Source: Dactylellina haptotyla
Taxonomy: Eukaryota > Ascomycota > Orbiliomycetes > Orbiliales > Orbiliaceae
NCBI GenBank assembly: GCA_031310005.1
Contig: CM062385.1
Span: 2,356,001 to 2,420,000, forward strand
Length of the DNA stretch: 64,000 nt
Reading direction: 5' to 3'
This document shows, in pieces, positions 10,478 through 22,672 of this stretch (within the stretch, counting starts at the first letter, position 1; each line of letters begins with the position of its first letter). Below the pieces are notes generated by a model. It was not told the DNA's origin, made no database searches, and worked only from the letters and a program-made list of their open reading frames with translations. Both the position numbers and the translations under genes were made by a program.

Positions 10478-12096
10478 CAAACTAAATTTATCGGAACACC
10501 ATTTTTGAGAATAATTTTTATTTCCTTGGAGCATTTCATAGCACAAGATAAAGCAATTCTTTCGAAGATAACAGTTGTAATATAACTAACAGGCAAGCTT
10601 CAAGATTTTTTCGAGTCACTAGGATATTGCTCGTATCGATAGTTCTGGGGAGCTCAAGGATTCGGGTAAGGGTACTGTCATTGCCATTTTGGTCGGTGTC
10701 CCTCATCAGGCTAGTGGTGGGGGCCTGATTGGTCGGAGAGCATCGAAGCGGCACCAGGTTTTAGTACCCGCATTTTTCGCATTTTGATGAAAAGGATGGA
10801 GGGGTGAAGGGCACGGGAAGGAGTCCACGCTGAGACAGAGTTCACGCCTGTAGAAGTTCGAGGTTACCGCCCGTAGACGTGTGGCGAGAAGACTCGTGCA
10901 TGCTCTGGAGCGGGATGACAAACTTCCAGGCCGTTCGACGCTGACCATCGCGCTGGCCAATATTGCAATTTGGGAGAGGTCGGCGCACCGGTTTTTCGAA
11001 AAGGTTGCATTGTGCGGCTTCGTGGGGAAGGTCCAATCCGTTCGGACTAACCTATAATCCAGGGAATGCGCAGAGGTATAGCCAGTAGACGGTTGGGCGA
11101 GAGGTACTTTCTCCGCTATTGAGAATATGTAGCTAAAGTTAGACCCCGGTCGATGCAGCACGATTTAGATCTTTTTCGATTTCAAGAAGGCTGTTTCATA
11201 TCGAATTGGCCAACTCATCTCTCCCACACTACTGCAAGCAAGGGAAAAAAAAAAGTGGACAAGAGATGCCTTTAGTCGAGAGAAACTATTGTTTTGATTT
11301 TGTAGAGAAAACTTGAGGGAGCTTGATCTCCAGCGTTCGCATTCCTTTCGGTTTCTCCCATTCTCATTCTCAGAAAGAAGCTCCAGCTCCCATTCGTTCG
11401 CCTCCGCAACGGGTAGTATTAACAGCAGAAGCTAACTCCCTTCTAGCCGCACACAGCAGGCAAAGCAAGCAAGCAAGCAGGCAGGCAAAGCACGGCTTGG
11501 AGCTGATAGGAGGCTATGCAGGCCTGATCCTGACGAAGGCGTTTACGTTTCGAACGTGTTCAACCTTGGACGAGAAAGATTTCCTTCCCTCTTACTCTTC
11601 TCTTTTCGCTTTCCAAATAACCCTAGCCAGCAGCCCCACGAAAAGCCGTCGTAGTAGTCATTCGATCCTCAGTCGAACACCCCCTGATTGTCGTTTGCAT
11701 GCTTTTTCCTTTGCTATTTTCACTTCAAAGCTCAGTCCCTTCCTTCGTTTACGCTCGTTGTCTTTGAGTCGTACTAGCTCCAGGGTAGATAGAAGCTAGT
11801 AACCAGAGTTGCAACCAGCTTTTTTTGGTAGCCCTCCTCCCTCCACAACTGGTAGGCACGGTCATATATCTTTTTTTATTTTATTTTTATTTTTTTTGTG
11901 GGCCTGGCCAGAGCATTATCCCGAATCTGCAGGACCCAGTCCAGCAGGTCGCGTCTACAGCGGACTATACGTTGGGTATAATTCGTGGCATGCGTTTGGA
12001 GTGAGCGGGCCCGATGATTCACGCAGACCGAGAACGGGTGTCAAGCTGAGATTGGGCGTCAAAAGTCTGGATCCGACCTGACCGACAGATAGCAGC
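10478..12096. other. Gene-free stretch, 1.6 kb, probably promoter and long leader of the next gene
   Basis: The distal half is pyrimidine-rich with AAGCAAGCAAGCAGGCAGGC microrepeats near 11463-11488, typical of fungal 5' leaders. An open frame at 11323-11799 has Ser/Arg-rich random character and is not credited as a gene. No RNA gene seen. Confidence 0.4.
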
Positions 12097-15000
12097 ATGC
12101 TGTCGTCTCTGTTCTTTGGTGGAGGTGGTAATAGTGGTGGTGGAGGGGTGATACGGGACGAGAAGGGTGCCCGGCGAGGCAATGCGACTAACTCCAATGC
12201 GAACGGTCCGCCTGTGCCAGTGCCCTCCGTCCAGCAGGCGGCTGCCGCAGCACAGGCACAGGCACAACAGGCACATACAAATAGTCGGAGCTGGACGTCA
12301 CTCTTCCTCAGGAGGGAGAAGCACATCTCCACGCCCGACCATCACGATATTAAAGACCGCCGGGGAACCGTATACGCAAATGCGGATCTAGCAGCTTCGA
12401 CGTCGACCGTGTCGCTGGGCCGCCCTGCAGTCCGTGTTCGAGATCAGACAGGGTCCTCGCCCTTATTAACCCCCAAGCCAACACGCCGTCATTCCTCAGC
12501 CCAGCAGAACAGCAGCACTCCCACCACCACCACCACCAAAAAGACGGCTCCCTCCTCCTCCTCCAACAGACATCATCACCACCATCACCACCAGCACACC
12601 CACCACAGCCAGCGCCATTCCCTCCCCGTCACCTCCTCCTCCTCCAAGAAGGCCCACCAGTCCCTCCACTCGCTGCCGTCTGCGAATCCCAGCTCCCACA
12701 ACATCGTCGTCGGCCAGCCGACAGGGGGCTACGCTTCCAGCAAACCCATCAAGGCTGAACCCCGAATCTCGTTCAGACATTCGGCGTTCGGTCCCACGCT
12801 GCTGGCCCAGAACAGCCTCTTCCCCAAGCCCGCCGCGTATCTCTACAACGTGCGTTCGGCGCTCTCGTACGTCTGCTGTCCCGTCGTCGTTTGTTGCTAA
12901 TAATAATACATGTGTTGTGACTGACCGACGTCAACAACAACCAGATCGACAATGTCTCTGAGCTCGTCGTCACCGCCGCCGTTGGACCCCCCCAAACGAC
13001 ACAGCAAGCGGGACCGCACCCCCTCGCCCTCCCGACGTCATTCCACCCGCAAGCTCAAGGCCCAGCCCTCCCGCGACGTCGGTGCCGACCCCCAGGCCGA
13101 CATTGGCTGTCCCGAACTGCCCACCCCCCCGGATTCCCGACGAGCCACTCCAGCCCACTACCACCGACCCAGGGAATCCTCCAGGAACCTCTCCACCATC
13201 AAGGAAGACACCCCCGAGCGGAGCAAGAGCAGAGCCAAGAAGCACCACCGTCACAGGACACCGGAAGAGAAGGAGGAGAGGCGGAAACGCAAAGCCCGGG
13301 AGGCCGAAGAAGAACGTCTGGAGGAGATCCGACGAAACCGCTCCAAAACCCCCATCCACTCCCTCCCCGAACAGCCGACTCGCACCCCGCCTCCACCTCC
13401 AGCTGGCGGTCCGGACGCCATGCAGCAGCATCTTCAGCAGCAGCAGCAGCAGCAGCAGCAAACTTTACGGTACACCACACCCGTTATACCCCCCCGACGG
13501 GACTCTGTCACACCCGGACAGTCCATGCTACGGACCAGCGCCACCACCATCTTCCAAGCTCTCACCGGAAATGTTGGCTCAAAGTCCTCCCGCGATCAAT
13601 TGAGCACCCCTTCTCCGAGATCGAGCGGCACCCGTGTCGTCTTACAGCAGACTGACCAAGCCATAAGAGTCAGCGTTGACTCGCCTGATCAATCCAAGTA
13701 CCCCCACAGAGAAGAGGGCGAATCGACAGACTCCGATGAATCCGAATGCCATACACCCAAGGGTGCCGAATTCCCAATACCAAAAGGCCCAGCCGATAAA
13801 AAGGACTCGATACAAGTCGGTTCACCCAAGGTCAAGATCGTAGGAGAAGACGTCTCGGAGGACCTCTCGCATCAAACCGAAAACATCGACTTTCTGTTAC
13901 CTTTTGGTGGTCTACGGGAACAGTTTGATTCCGGATACGAAATCGAACAAGAAGTCTTCGAAGATGAGTTGGATGGTGAAGACACGGCTGAGGATGACGA
14001 CACCGTTCACGCTCCGGGATCACAGTCCACAAGGAAGAAATCACAGGGGATCCTCCCCGCTCTCGCTAATTCGGTTGTAAACGTCGACCCGTTGAGCCAA
14101 CAGCTCCCAGTCCTCTTGAGCTTGATCGACAACACGGTCTCCGCCTACGAAACGATTCTGGAAACCCAAGGTTCATTCGCTGTCGGCATTGGTGGTTACC
14201 AACCGGTTGCTCGCCGACTGCTGGAGAAGGTTGGAAAGATCTTTTCTCGGGAACTGCCCTCTGATGCTGCCACCTGGGGCGAGACTTTGGAATACATTAG
14301 CCGTAGGAAGGAAGTCCCGGAGTTACCCGACGTCGACTTTGATGACGATGACGCTGTATTCGAGTACTTCGACCAGAATGATGAGAAGATGTTTATCTAC
14401 AATGCGTGCTTGGACGAGCCTGAGGTTCTCGACCCGTGTATCGAGGGCCTCACCAGACTTATGGATGAGGACGTCACTCCCGAGGAAACAGCAATCTATA
14501 TCACGTCCTACCCGCACCTTCGTCCGCTACTGCTCGCCTGCAAATATATGACCGACGACGAGTTGGATATCCTGTACAGCAAGCGCGCCGCAGCTTTCCT
14601 CAATGTTGATGTCGCCGTACGATCGGACAAGCAGAGAGAAGTTACAGAGTGCATCGAATTGAGCAAGGGTATCGATGAGACTATCAAGCAGTTGGAGGCT
14701 ACGATTGCTCGCATGAGGACCACGCAAACCAACATTAACAAACGCAAAAAGAGAATCGAATCCCACCTTGCGATTCACGCTCCTAACGATGACGAAACCC
14801 CGGTATTGCCTGCCGAAATCCAGACCGCAATAGACGAGATTCAGAACGAAGATATCATCAAAATGGAGGAACGCAGGCAACGACGGAAGGAGTTGAAGAA
14901 AGAAGCTGAAGAAGATGATGACGGCGATACCTTACTTCCCGACGATAGTATCAGTCAGATAAACCCCTATCGAGCGAGGTACATCCCACAGAGCGTGACG

Positions 15001-15750
15001 AGAGCATACCAAGAAGCGCAGACAAGGGCAGCAGCATCAGTAGCGCAGGTTCCAGCGTCTATTGCCTCAACCAAGACTTCTACATCCATTCTGCATGAGT
15101 ACCTACAAGCGCGAGCTCCACCCCGCCAAACTCAAATGAACAACCAATTCCCGAACCCCTCGGTTCCCTCAGGATTCAACGGCGTAGGCCATCCTGGAAT
15201 GATGACCAACGGCGGGATGATGGGAGGCAACGGCGTTGTTCACAAGAAATCCTACATGCGAGTACCGTTACCCGCGAAACTCTACGCTGACATTAAAGAC
15301 GCGGTGAGGAGACTGCCGTTGCATCCTGGCAATCGAAACCTGGAGGCTATACCTGAGCGAGGAGAGACACCTGACTTACATCACCGGAGTGTATCCGTTT
15401 CGCCGGAACAGCAACCACAAGGCGAGCAGCATGACGATTTGATTTACAGGAGCAGCTCGCGGAGCTCTACCAAGATACCGTCGAGAAATGTGAGCGGCGC
15501 GTCGCAGAAGAAGAGCGGCTTTTTCAGCAAGAAGACGGTAGAGCACGAAGATAGATCGTGCACACCTGTTATCATCCACGGCGCGGGCCACGGAGGCTAC
15601 AATAGTTCGAAACCGGTCGTGGCTACAAACGAGACGGGCACTGTGAGCATCAAGAAGGACGGCAGGGATAAAGAAAGACGGCGGAGGGAGAAAGGCAAGA
15701 GTAGCAGCAGTAGAAGGCGAGAGAGCTATGTCGAACGGCCGAGAAAATAG
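12097..15750 (+). CDS. Large low-complexity protein with conserved acidic/coiled-coil core, function unknown
   Basis: Exons 12097-12866 and 12945-15750 (78-nt intron, GTACGT donor, in phase); 1191 aa. The first 450 residues are disordered: Gly-rich start, an Ala/Gln run, a polyhistidine patch, Ser/Lys blocks, then a polyglutamine run (13420-13460). A folded, probably helical region follows from about residue 640 to 890 with hydrophobic periodicity (LPVLLSLIDNTVSAYETILE) and an acidic VDFDDDDAVFEYFD segment, then a coiled coil (IDETIKQLEATIARM) and a highly charged stretch RRQRRKELKKEAEEDDD. The C-terminus is basic and Ser/Arg-rich (GKSSSSRRR). No catalytic motif seen and no family recognised. 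The architecture resembles fungal scaffold or cortex proteins, but that is only an impression. Confidence 0.85.
13416..13461 (+). repeat. CAG trinucleotide run encoding polyglutamine
   Basis: CAG repeats with a CATCTT interruption encode a Gln tract (QQHLQQQQ...) in the disordered region of the large protein. It is likely length-polymorphic between strains. Confidence 0.9.
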
Positions 15751-17526
15751 AAGCGCTGGACGTTTGAGCGATGCATACGAAATGCAGTAGAAATTTACTG
15801 GGACGATAAAATGATCGAATGTGGATGGTGTTCTGTCGGCGCAATATACCGAGGGGTTTTTTTTCTTTGAAATTTTTTGAAATCCTTTGATAAGCTGTGG
15901 CACAGCTTTTGCTTTTACTGATTTATTTTATTGCTTTCACGAGCAAAGCCTTTATAATTTACGGCGAAGTTTCTAGCGGTTTTTTGGCTTTGATTATCTT
16001 TTACTGGTTTAGCGGGAGTTATCACAGATATTTCTTTTTTTTTCTATTACTTCAAGATGATCATATTCCAGATCGTTATCTCCTGCGATTTATCGGATTT
16101 ATCATTTATTCTATGGGCAAGGCATTTTGCAAACATTTGTATGTATAACAATTGAGAAAAGAAAAATATCTACAGCTGCTGCTGCGAATTCGAGTAGTGC
16201 CAAAAAAAAAAAAGTTATCAAGGGCTGCATTCCTTCGAAGCTTCTGGAATTTTAAATTGTGATGTGTACTTTTTATCGTGTGAGGGACGGACACCTTCAA
16301 AATTCCACTTGTGTGAAATGTAAAGATGGTATTTGGCACATTAGATCTGCAGGAATGAGTTATCCCTGACAATGATAGGCCAATTGTGGAAACATACATC
16401 CCGCCAGTTGCGTCGACCGTGACGTGAAACGGTGGTTTTGAGAGTCTGCCGGATCCGTGCCGATGTAAGCTACGAAACCGTCATCGATAGGCAAGTTAGC
16501 TAGTATTAGTATTGATAAATTGGAATATTATATTAAATCACGAAAACATTGAGGGGTATCCTCGGGGATATCTAATTTAGCACACGAGCTTGCAAGGCGA
16601 GAAACGCAGATAAGCCAAACGAGTAACCTGGGAGGGACGACATGCAATAACCGGGCTTTGTTTGTTGGAATTTGTGCTGTTTTCGGTTATCCTCTCCTTG
16701 GAGAACCTAAAAATGGTAGGTAAGGGGTGGCGGTCCCCTCTACCGTACGCATTGTCCATCTCAGGCAAATCTAACTGATGTTTCCCTAGATCTATGAAGG
16801 GTGTATGGTTGTTCGGTTCTGTGGTTTTGCGGTTGTGGGTGCATACAAGAAAGTCTGGAGCATGGCTGTTTTCATATATTGGAAGCTTTGCCTGTGGGAA
16901 AGGATACTTATTATTAGGTGTGCCGATATATGGACAAGGGCCAACAAACTAATTACGGGCTGCGTCATTACTATCAAAACTTTGAAGACAATCGCCATTC
17001 CATCGGCTCTGTTAGGTTCCTCCGTTTAAGATAGCTATAGCATCGCAAAGCTTTACAGGAGACCAGGGGTGCTAGGACTAAGCGAGCATAGGTAAGTCCG
17101 ATACCCCGTTAAAATTGTATGTCTGCCCAGTGTGTCTTTTCTTTCTCGCAAGTTATTTCTCCAAGAATGGACAGTACTGATTTAGCTGCGTGCAGCGGGA
17201 AGCCAGGAGACATGATATATTATTGGATTTCTGGGCCTGAGAACCCGAATTTATCTTCAACGTTCCCTCCACCTCACACTTTCCTCACGCCTTCGTCTTA
17301 CCAGCTGATTACACTCTCTTCCTGGGATTCAAACTATTCGATATTCTCACTGCGATTACTTACGAATTTCGACTTTTTGTTATTTTAATACCCTCACGAA
17401 CTTTCGACGACAACACCTTTCTTTGCAAATAGACGATAACAAAAGCCGGGTATCCAGGTGATACTGCTTTCCGCACTGAGGACAAAGCAATTTGTTTGGC
17501 ATTTTAAAAGAAAGGAGCTCAGAATT
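15751..17526. other. Gene-free stretch, 1.8 kb
   Basis: AT-rich intergenic DNA with A/T homopolymer runs (15860, 16035, 16202). Only short frames without motifs. The last 150 bases are the likely promoter/leader of the glycosyltransferase-like gene. Confidence 0.5.
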
Positions 17527-18781
17527 ATGGAGGAAGAAAAAGGCTATAGCTACTCGTTATTATGGAACCGGTCAGCTGGGAGCATGAGCAGTATTCCCAC
17601 ACTGGAGAGCATTGGCAAGAAGTGGAAATTGATAGCAGCAGCCCTTGGTTTGCTGGGAGCCATCTGGCTGACAGCACCGCTACTTGCTGTAGATTCCGGC
17701 GTGCAGGTAAAATTCAGTCCAACAACCCCCTCAAAGAAATTACTTGAATCAAATCGTCTGTATCATGTACCTTGGGTACCGGATGCTAACCGCTACGACA
17801 AATATCGTAGCAGGTACAAACGTACAAACCATCGTTGTCGGAGCGCCCGCTCATCACTTACGCATACTTTGAAACCGACAATGCCCGCGCCAACGCCGAG
17901 TACTTTATCAAACATGGCATTCACGATGGCGCGGACTTTCTGTTTATCCTCAACGGGAAGACGAATATCTACGAGATGCTGCCGGATTTACCCTACGTCT
18001 CGTATGTGCAGCGTGACAACCGCTGCTTCGACCTCGGCAGCCAGGGCGATGTCTTGTTGAGGAATAAAGCCGAGCTGGTTAAGAAATATAAGAAATTCAT
18101 CCTCATGAACGCTAGTATGCGCGGCCCATTTACACCGGCTTGGAGTGATCAGTGTTGGAGTGAGAGGTATCTTGACCGTGTGAACGAGAAAACGAAGGTA
18201 TGTCATTGATTGATTATATATATACCCTTGAAAGCTATTCAAACATCCCAACCGAACCGCTGACGGATTTTCAATGCGAATAAAAAAAATAGTTAGTAGG
18301 AATGACCTATAATTGTAAAAAGACGACGGACATGCCGGCCCACGTCCCATGGATGGTTTGGGCAACCGATCGTACGGGCCTGGAGCTTCTCCTCCGAAAC
18401 GGCGTAGGTACCTGCTTCAACGATAAAATGCAAGCCATGGGCGTTGAAATTGGCTCGGCGAAACTTATGCACGATGCGGGACACGAGGTGGAGGCGATGA
18501 TGACGGCGTATCATTCGGACCCGGAGTACCAAGAGCACTGCCATCACGATGATGTGAATTTGGAGAACTCGTATTTTGGGATGAATTTGCATCCGTACGA
18601 CACAATGTTTGTGAAGGCGAACGGGAATGTTAATAATAACACGTTGAACACGATGACGGGGTGGTTTGACAAGATGGAGTATGATAGTCATGCGTTTTGC
18701 GGGTCGAAGAGGAAACTTGGCAAGGTTGGGACAGTTGGGGAAAGGCTGGCGAAGGAGAAGGCAGAGGGCGTTCAAAGATGA
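17527..18781 (+). CDS. Putative glycosyltransferase-like type II membrane protein
   Basis: Exons 17527-17706, 17814-18197 and 18293-18781; 350 aa. The start is the ATG at 17527, because the open frame upstream begins only at GTG. One transmembrane helix (LIAAALGLLGAIWLTAPLLA, about residues 37-56) near the N-terminus anchors a lumenal domain. The domain contains PLITYAYFETDNARANAEYF, SYVQRDNRCFDLGSQGDVL, KKFILMNASMRGPF and LVGMTYNC, blocks I associate with a fungus-widespread family usually annotated as glycosyltransferase, with a Golgi-type topology. The second intron's acceptor was chosen so the exon starts LVGM as in that family. The first intron ends in a tandem TAGCAG acceptor, allowing a product with one additional Gln. 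The sugar donor and acceptor are unknown. Confidence 0.75.
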
Positions 18782-19176
18782 TATGAATGAGAGAAGGGTA
18801 ATGCTATTTGATATTAATGATTATACGACGCCAGGATATGCTTGCGAACGATGGGTCGTCGCTTGCGATTTATATTGACCTCTAGACTATTTGGTAGCAT
18901 TGTTTATTTTGGGGGTTTGAGCCTTTTCTCGCTGGATATACATGTATAACTATTATTATTTATCCAAAATACATATTCTAATAGAATTTCGGGTATTTTA
19001 TCACACCCCGGGTTTATTCCATCCATCTACTCTCGGGATGTCTATTCGTAGCACAATCGCTCCCAAGGATCCACAATGTCGAAATATTTTAGTGTTGTCG
19101 CTTGGCCGTCTCAAGCTGAACCGATGCGCAGTCAACCCCTAATCAACTACCATTAACTACATTCTATCTGGGGGCG
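18782..19176. other. Intergenic, 0.4 kb
   Basis: 3' flank of the glycosyltransferase-like gene and promoter of the Rho-like gene, both on the plus strand. No further feature seen. Confidence 0.5.
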
Positions 19177-20277
19177 ATGGAATCAGAATCAACAACCAAT
19201 TTGATAGACCGGTCGTCTGGCTACCGGCCGGAGATCAATTACTTGGTAATTGGTCCTGCTAGCTGCGGGAAGACGACCTTCCTCGAGTAAGCCGGGACCC
19301 TCTTGGCTTGTCACAGTTATTCGGTGGACAAGGACTCTCTAATACCCAATATTGTATCTACCCAGGCGAATAACAATTGGGGAAATCGGCGGCGTATGTT
19401 CCAAAATCCCATTATCCGTCGAAAATTGGATATAAATCTCATGCAATAACGAATAAATAATTTATCATCACCAACAGAATGACTTGAAAGCACCTTACAA
19501 GCCATACATCCTCACCAATTCCGCCCAAGAGAACTCTCCGATCCTAAACTTCTACGAGAACGAATGTCTCGACTCCGATGAGCGCCAATTAGAGCCAGAT
19601 GTGCTCGTTTTATGCTTCGATATCGGAGATCCAACTTCCCTTGAACCCCTGGATAAATTGGTAGGTCTTCTTCTTACTATTAAGTTTCTCCGTGTCCGTC
19701 TATTTTGATTTGATATATACCAACCCCGACATACGGCGTTGCAGAATCGGGATATGACCGCGATGTATAGAAACAACCTCCCCACGATCGTACTAGGACT
19801 AAAGCGAGACCTACGACACGAAGGGAAAGAAGGCGAATATATCGATCCCATGGTTGTAAGTCCACTCTTGCCCCGTTTCTTCTTTTTTTCCATTGGTGTA
19901 TATATATGTCGTTCGAGGTCCCATGGCTCTCTTTGTTTTTTCTCCTGCATATGCGACAATTACCCGGAAGCTTGTAACCTGGTTATCAGGATGCATAAAG
20001 CTTTTTTCTTTCTCGCGCGCGCGGTGGATAAACACCCTACATGAGCACAAGGATGCGAAACGTTTTCTGAGACTGATAAAACCGTGGATTTGATGTTGCT
20101 TTCGATCAGGGATATAAAACCGCGCAATCCCTGGAGTGCACCGGGTATATGGAGTGCAGTGCGGTAACCGAAGAGCTTATTCCAGCTGTTGTCGAGGACT
20201 TGGTGAAGAAGGGACTGGATGTTAAAACTGGGAAGGCGTACGAGGCTACAGGCATGGGAAATTGTTGTGTCGTGTAG
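19177..20277 (+). CDS. Divergent Rho-family small GTPase with degenerate switch II
   Basis: Proposed exons 19177-19286, 19366-19393, 19478-19660, 19745-19855 and 20110-20277; 199 aa, the normal size for Rho proteins. G1 P-loop GPASCGKT, Rho-type G4 LGLKRDLR, G5 ECSAV and a C-terminal CCVV prenylation box are intact, and DVLVLCFDIGDPTSLE matches the Rho beta4/alpha3 region. The G3 motif, normally DTAGQE, reads TNSAQEN: the Mg-coordinating Asp and the invariant Gly are missing although Gln is kept. The switch I region is very short in this model because exon 2 has only 28 nt; an alternative exon starting at 19317 would need a 30-nt intron. Likely membrane-attached and signalling-related, but may not hydrolyse or switch normally. 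Related to fungal Rho2/Rho3-like proteins by the LKxD motif. Confidence 0.75.
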
Positions 20278-20959
20278 ATGTTGACGTAAATACGGTTATT
20301 TGAGTTGTGTATTTGGATTTGGATTTGAAGTATCAATTGGATATCTGTGCAACCTCAATTAAATGTCCTTAACATGTTCTTCTTCCAGGTTAGCGTCGCG
20401 GAGGTATAATCTGCGATTTCCAGTGATCTAGAAACGCCGTTTGGGCCTTCAAAGGTCTCCACTCGAGCTGCAAGCTAGGGTGATATCCGGTTGTCTTTGC
20501 CGTCATTTATCCACCTGAGCAGTTACCCAAAATTCTGAAGCTTCCGGCGTGACACTTTCGACCGGGCCTTAAGGTATAATTTGGTTTTAGATAGCTAGCT
20601 CTGGTAGCTTAGGTATTTGCGCTCGGAAAAATAGCGGGCCAGGATTGTTATTCCGGACGCAGCTGTGAGTTCCTCCACCAATCACCCGCTTGGCTGGAAG
20701 CTTAGCCCAACGAAAGCGAGTTTGGGAACTTGCCGAAAAGACAGCTGCAGCTTGCCCCTCGTCATAAACGTCGTAGCTGTCCCACCTTTTTTCCCCTGGG
20801 TGAATAAATAGCTGAGGGGTCAATCGTCAGTAGAATTCTTTTTATTTTCAAAAAAAAGATTCCTCAGAGAATAAATATCTTTTTTCTCAATTTACAAGCA
20901 TCGTCCATTTTCAACTGTAGTTCAATCGAATCCAACACTCTCAACACACATTTTTCAAG
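20278..20959. other. Intergenic, 0.7 kb, promoter side of the dehydratase gene
   Basis: No gene or RNA seen. The last 150 bases are A/T- and pyrimidine-rich leader sequence upstream of the ATG at 20960. Confidence 0.5.
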
Positions 20960-22551
20960 ATGGTGACCATCACTGGATACGTCTCGCGCGATGTGCGCTT
21001 TCCTGTAAGTGTGGACTAACCCTTTGAAAGAAGATTGGCTGTTCGGTTTCTGAAACCCCATATTGGGCCAATTGCTAGGTATTTCAGAAGAATGATTGAG
21101 TTTTTCTTACTGTAGGAAACAATATGGGACCGACGAATAGACTTCGCTTGATAAAACTGGCTCCGATGCTATGAACGCTGCTGGAGACTACTCCGCTGCT
21201 TACTGTATCTTGTCGACAGATGGCGAGCTTAAGGGACACGGCATGGTAAGTAGCATTACTACACATCCTTATATCAACAGTCGATACTGATGGGTTTTAT
21301 AATGTAGACGTTCACCATCGGCCGTGGCAACGACATTGTGTGCCGCGCGATTGAGGCCTTCGCCGACAGAATAAAAGGCAAGACTCTCGAGGAGCTTACT
21401 GCAGACATGGGCAAGACCTGGCGATACCTCGTCAATGACTCTCAGTACCGCTGGATCGGTCCCGAGAAGGGTGTTACCCACCTTGCGATGGGTGCCGTCG
21501 TCAACGCCATCTGGGATCTTTGGGCCAAGTCTGTTGGCAAGCCCGTGTGGCGCCTCGTCGCCGATTTCACTCCGGAGGAGTACGTCAAATGCATTGATTT
21601 CAGATACATCACCGATGCTATCACTCCTGATGAGGCGGTTGCGATGTTGAAGGAGACCGAGGCCGGAAAGGCCGACAGGATAAAGACTGCTGAGCAGAAC
21701 CGTGCCGTTCCCGCTTATACCACTTCTGCTGGATGGTTGGGATACGGTGAGGAGAAGATGAAGCAGCTGTTGAGAGAAACCATTGCGCAGGGTTACAGGC
21801 ACTTCAAGATGAAGGTTGGAGGAAACCTTGATGAGGATAAGAGGAGGTTGAGAATCGCTAGGGAGGCCATTGGATATGACAAGGGCAATGTTCTCATGGT
21901 TGATGCTAACCAGGTGAGTTGAGCAAAGGCTCCAATATGAAATAATATCATGCTAATCGGATATAGATCTGGTCTGTACCTGAAGCCATCGAATGGATGA
22001 AGGAGCTCGCCGAGTTCAAGCCATGGTTCATCGAGGAGCCAACCTCCCCAGACGACATTCTCGGCCACAAGGCTGTCCGCGATGCCCTCAAGCCTTACGG
22101 TATCGGTGTCGCCACTGGCGAGATGGTCCAGAACCGTGTCATCTTCAAACAGCTTCTGCAAGCCGGCTCTATCGATGTCTGCCAGATCGATGCCTGCAGA
22201 ATCGGTGGTGTGAACGAAGTCATGGCCGTCTTGTTGATGGCTAAGAAGTTCGGCGTACCCATCGTTCCTCACTCCGGAGGTGTCGGTCTCCCAGAGTACA
22301 CCCAGCACCTGTCGACGATCGACTACGTTGTCGTTTCCGGCAAGCTCTCTGTGTTGGAGTATGTCGACCATCTCCACGAGCACTTCTTCTACCCAGCTGT
22401 CATCAAGGACGGATACTACACTACTCCAACTGAGGCTGGTTACTCCGTTGAGATGAAACCTGAGAGCATGGAGAAGTATGGCTTCCCGAACGGCAGCTGG
22501 TGGCTCAGTGACGAGGCAGCTCCTATCAGGGATGTCAAGGATAAAATCTAA
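20960..22551 (+). CDS. lgd1: L-galactonate dehydratase (enolase superfamily)
   Basis: Converts L-galactonate to 2-keto-3-deoxy-L-galactonate, the second step of fungal D-galacturonate (pectin) catabolism. Exons 20960-21004, 21141-21245, 21308-21913 and 21967-22551, all joined in phase 0; 446 aa, the normal family length. The product has the mandelate-racemase/enolase arrangement: an N-terminal capping domain (SLDKTGSDAMNAAGDY), the KMK catalytic pair (about K217/K219), metal ligands in LMVDAN (D249), FIEEP (E275) and ATGE (E304), and the general-base His in PHSGG (about H354). All are present. The match to Trichoderma LGD1 / Aspergillus GaaB is from my memory of the family. It converges on the aldo-keto reductase with only about 120 bases between stop codons. 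No other galacturonate-pathway gene is in the window. Confidence 0.93.
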
Positions 22552-22672
22552 ATCAGAGGGGGTCGGCGTTGACATGTGCATAGATCATGATTATATAAGT
22601 TGAAAAGTATACTACACTCTATAGAACTCACAATTGAAAACAAGTCTTTCTCATTAAAGATAGCTTTTCCCC

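Noticed and set aside
11323-11799. 158-codon plus frame upstream of the large protein
   Set aside because: Ser/Arg-rich and overlapping a pyrimidine-rich leader; better explained as 5' untranslated sequence.
19287-19316. Possible 30-base first intron in the Rho-like gene
   Set aside because: Too short for the fungal spliceosome; the 79-base alternative has a branch site and keeps the frame.
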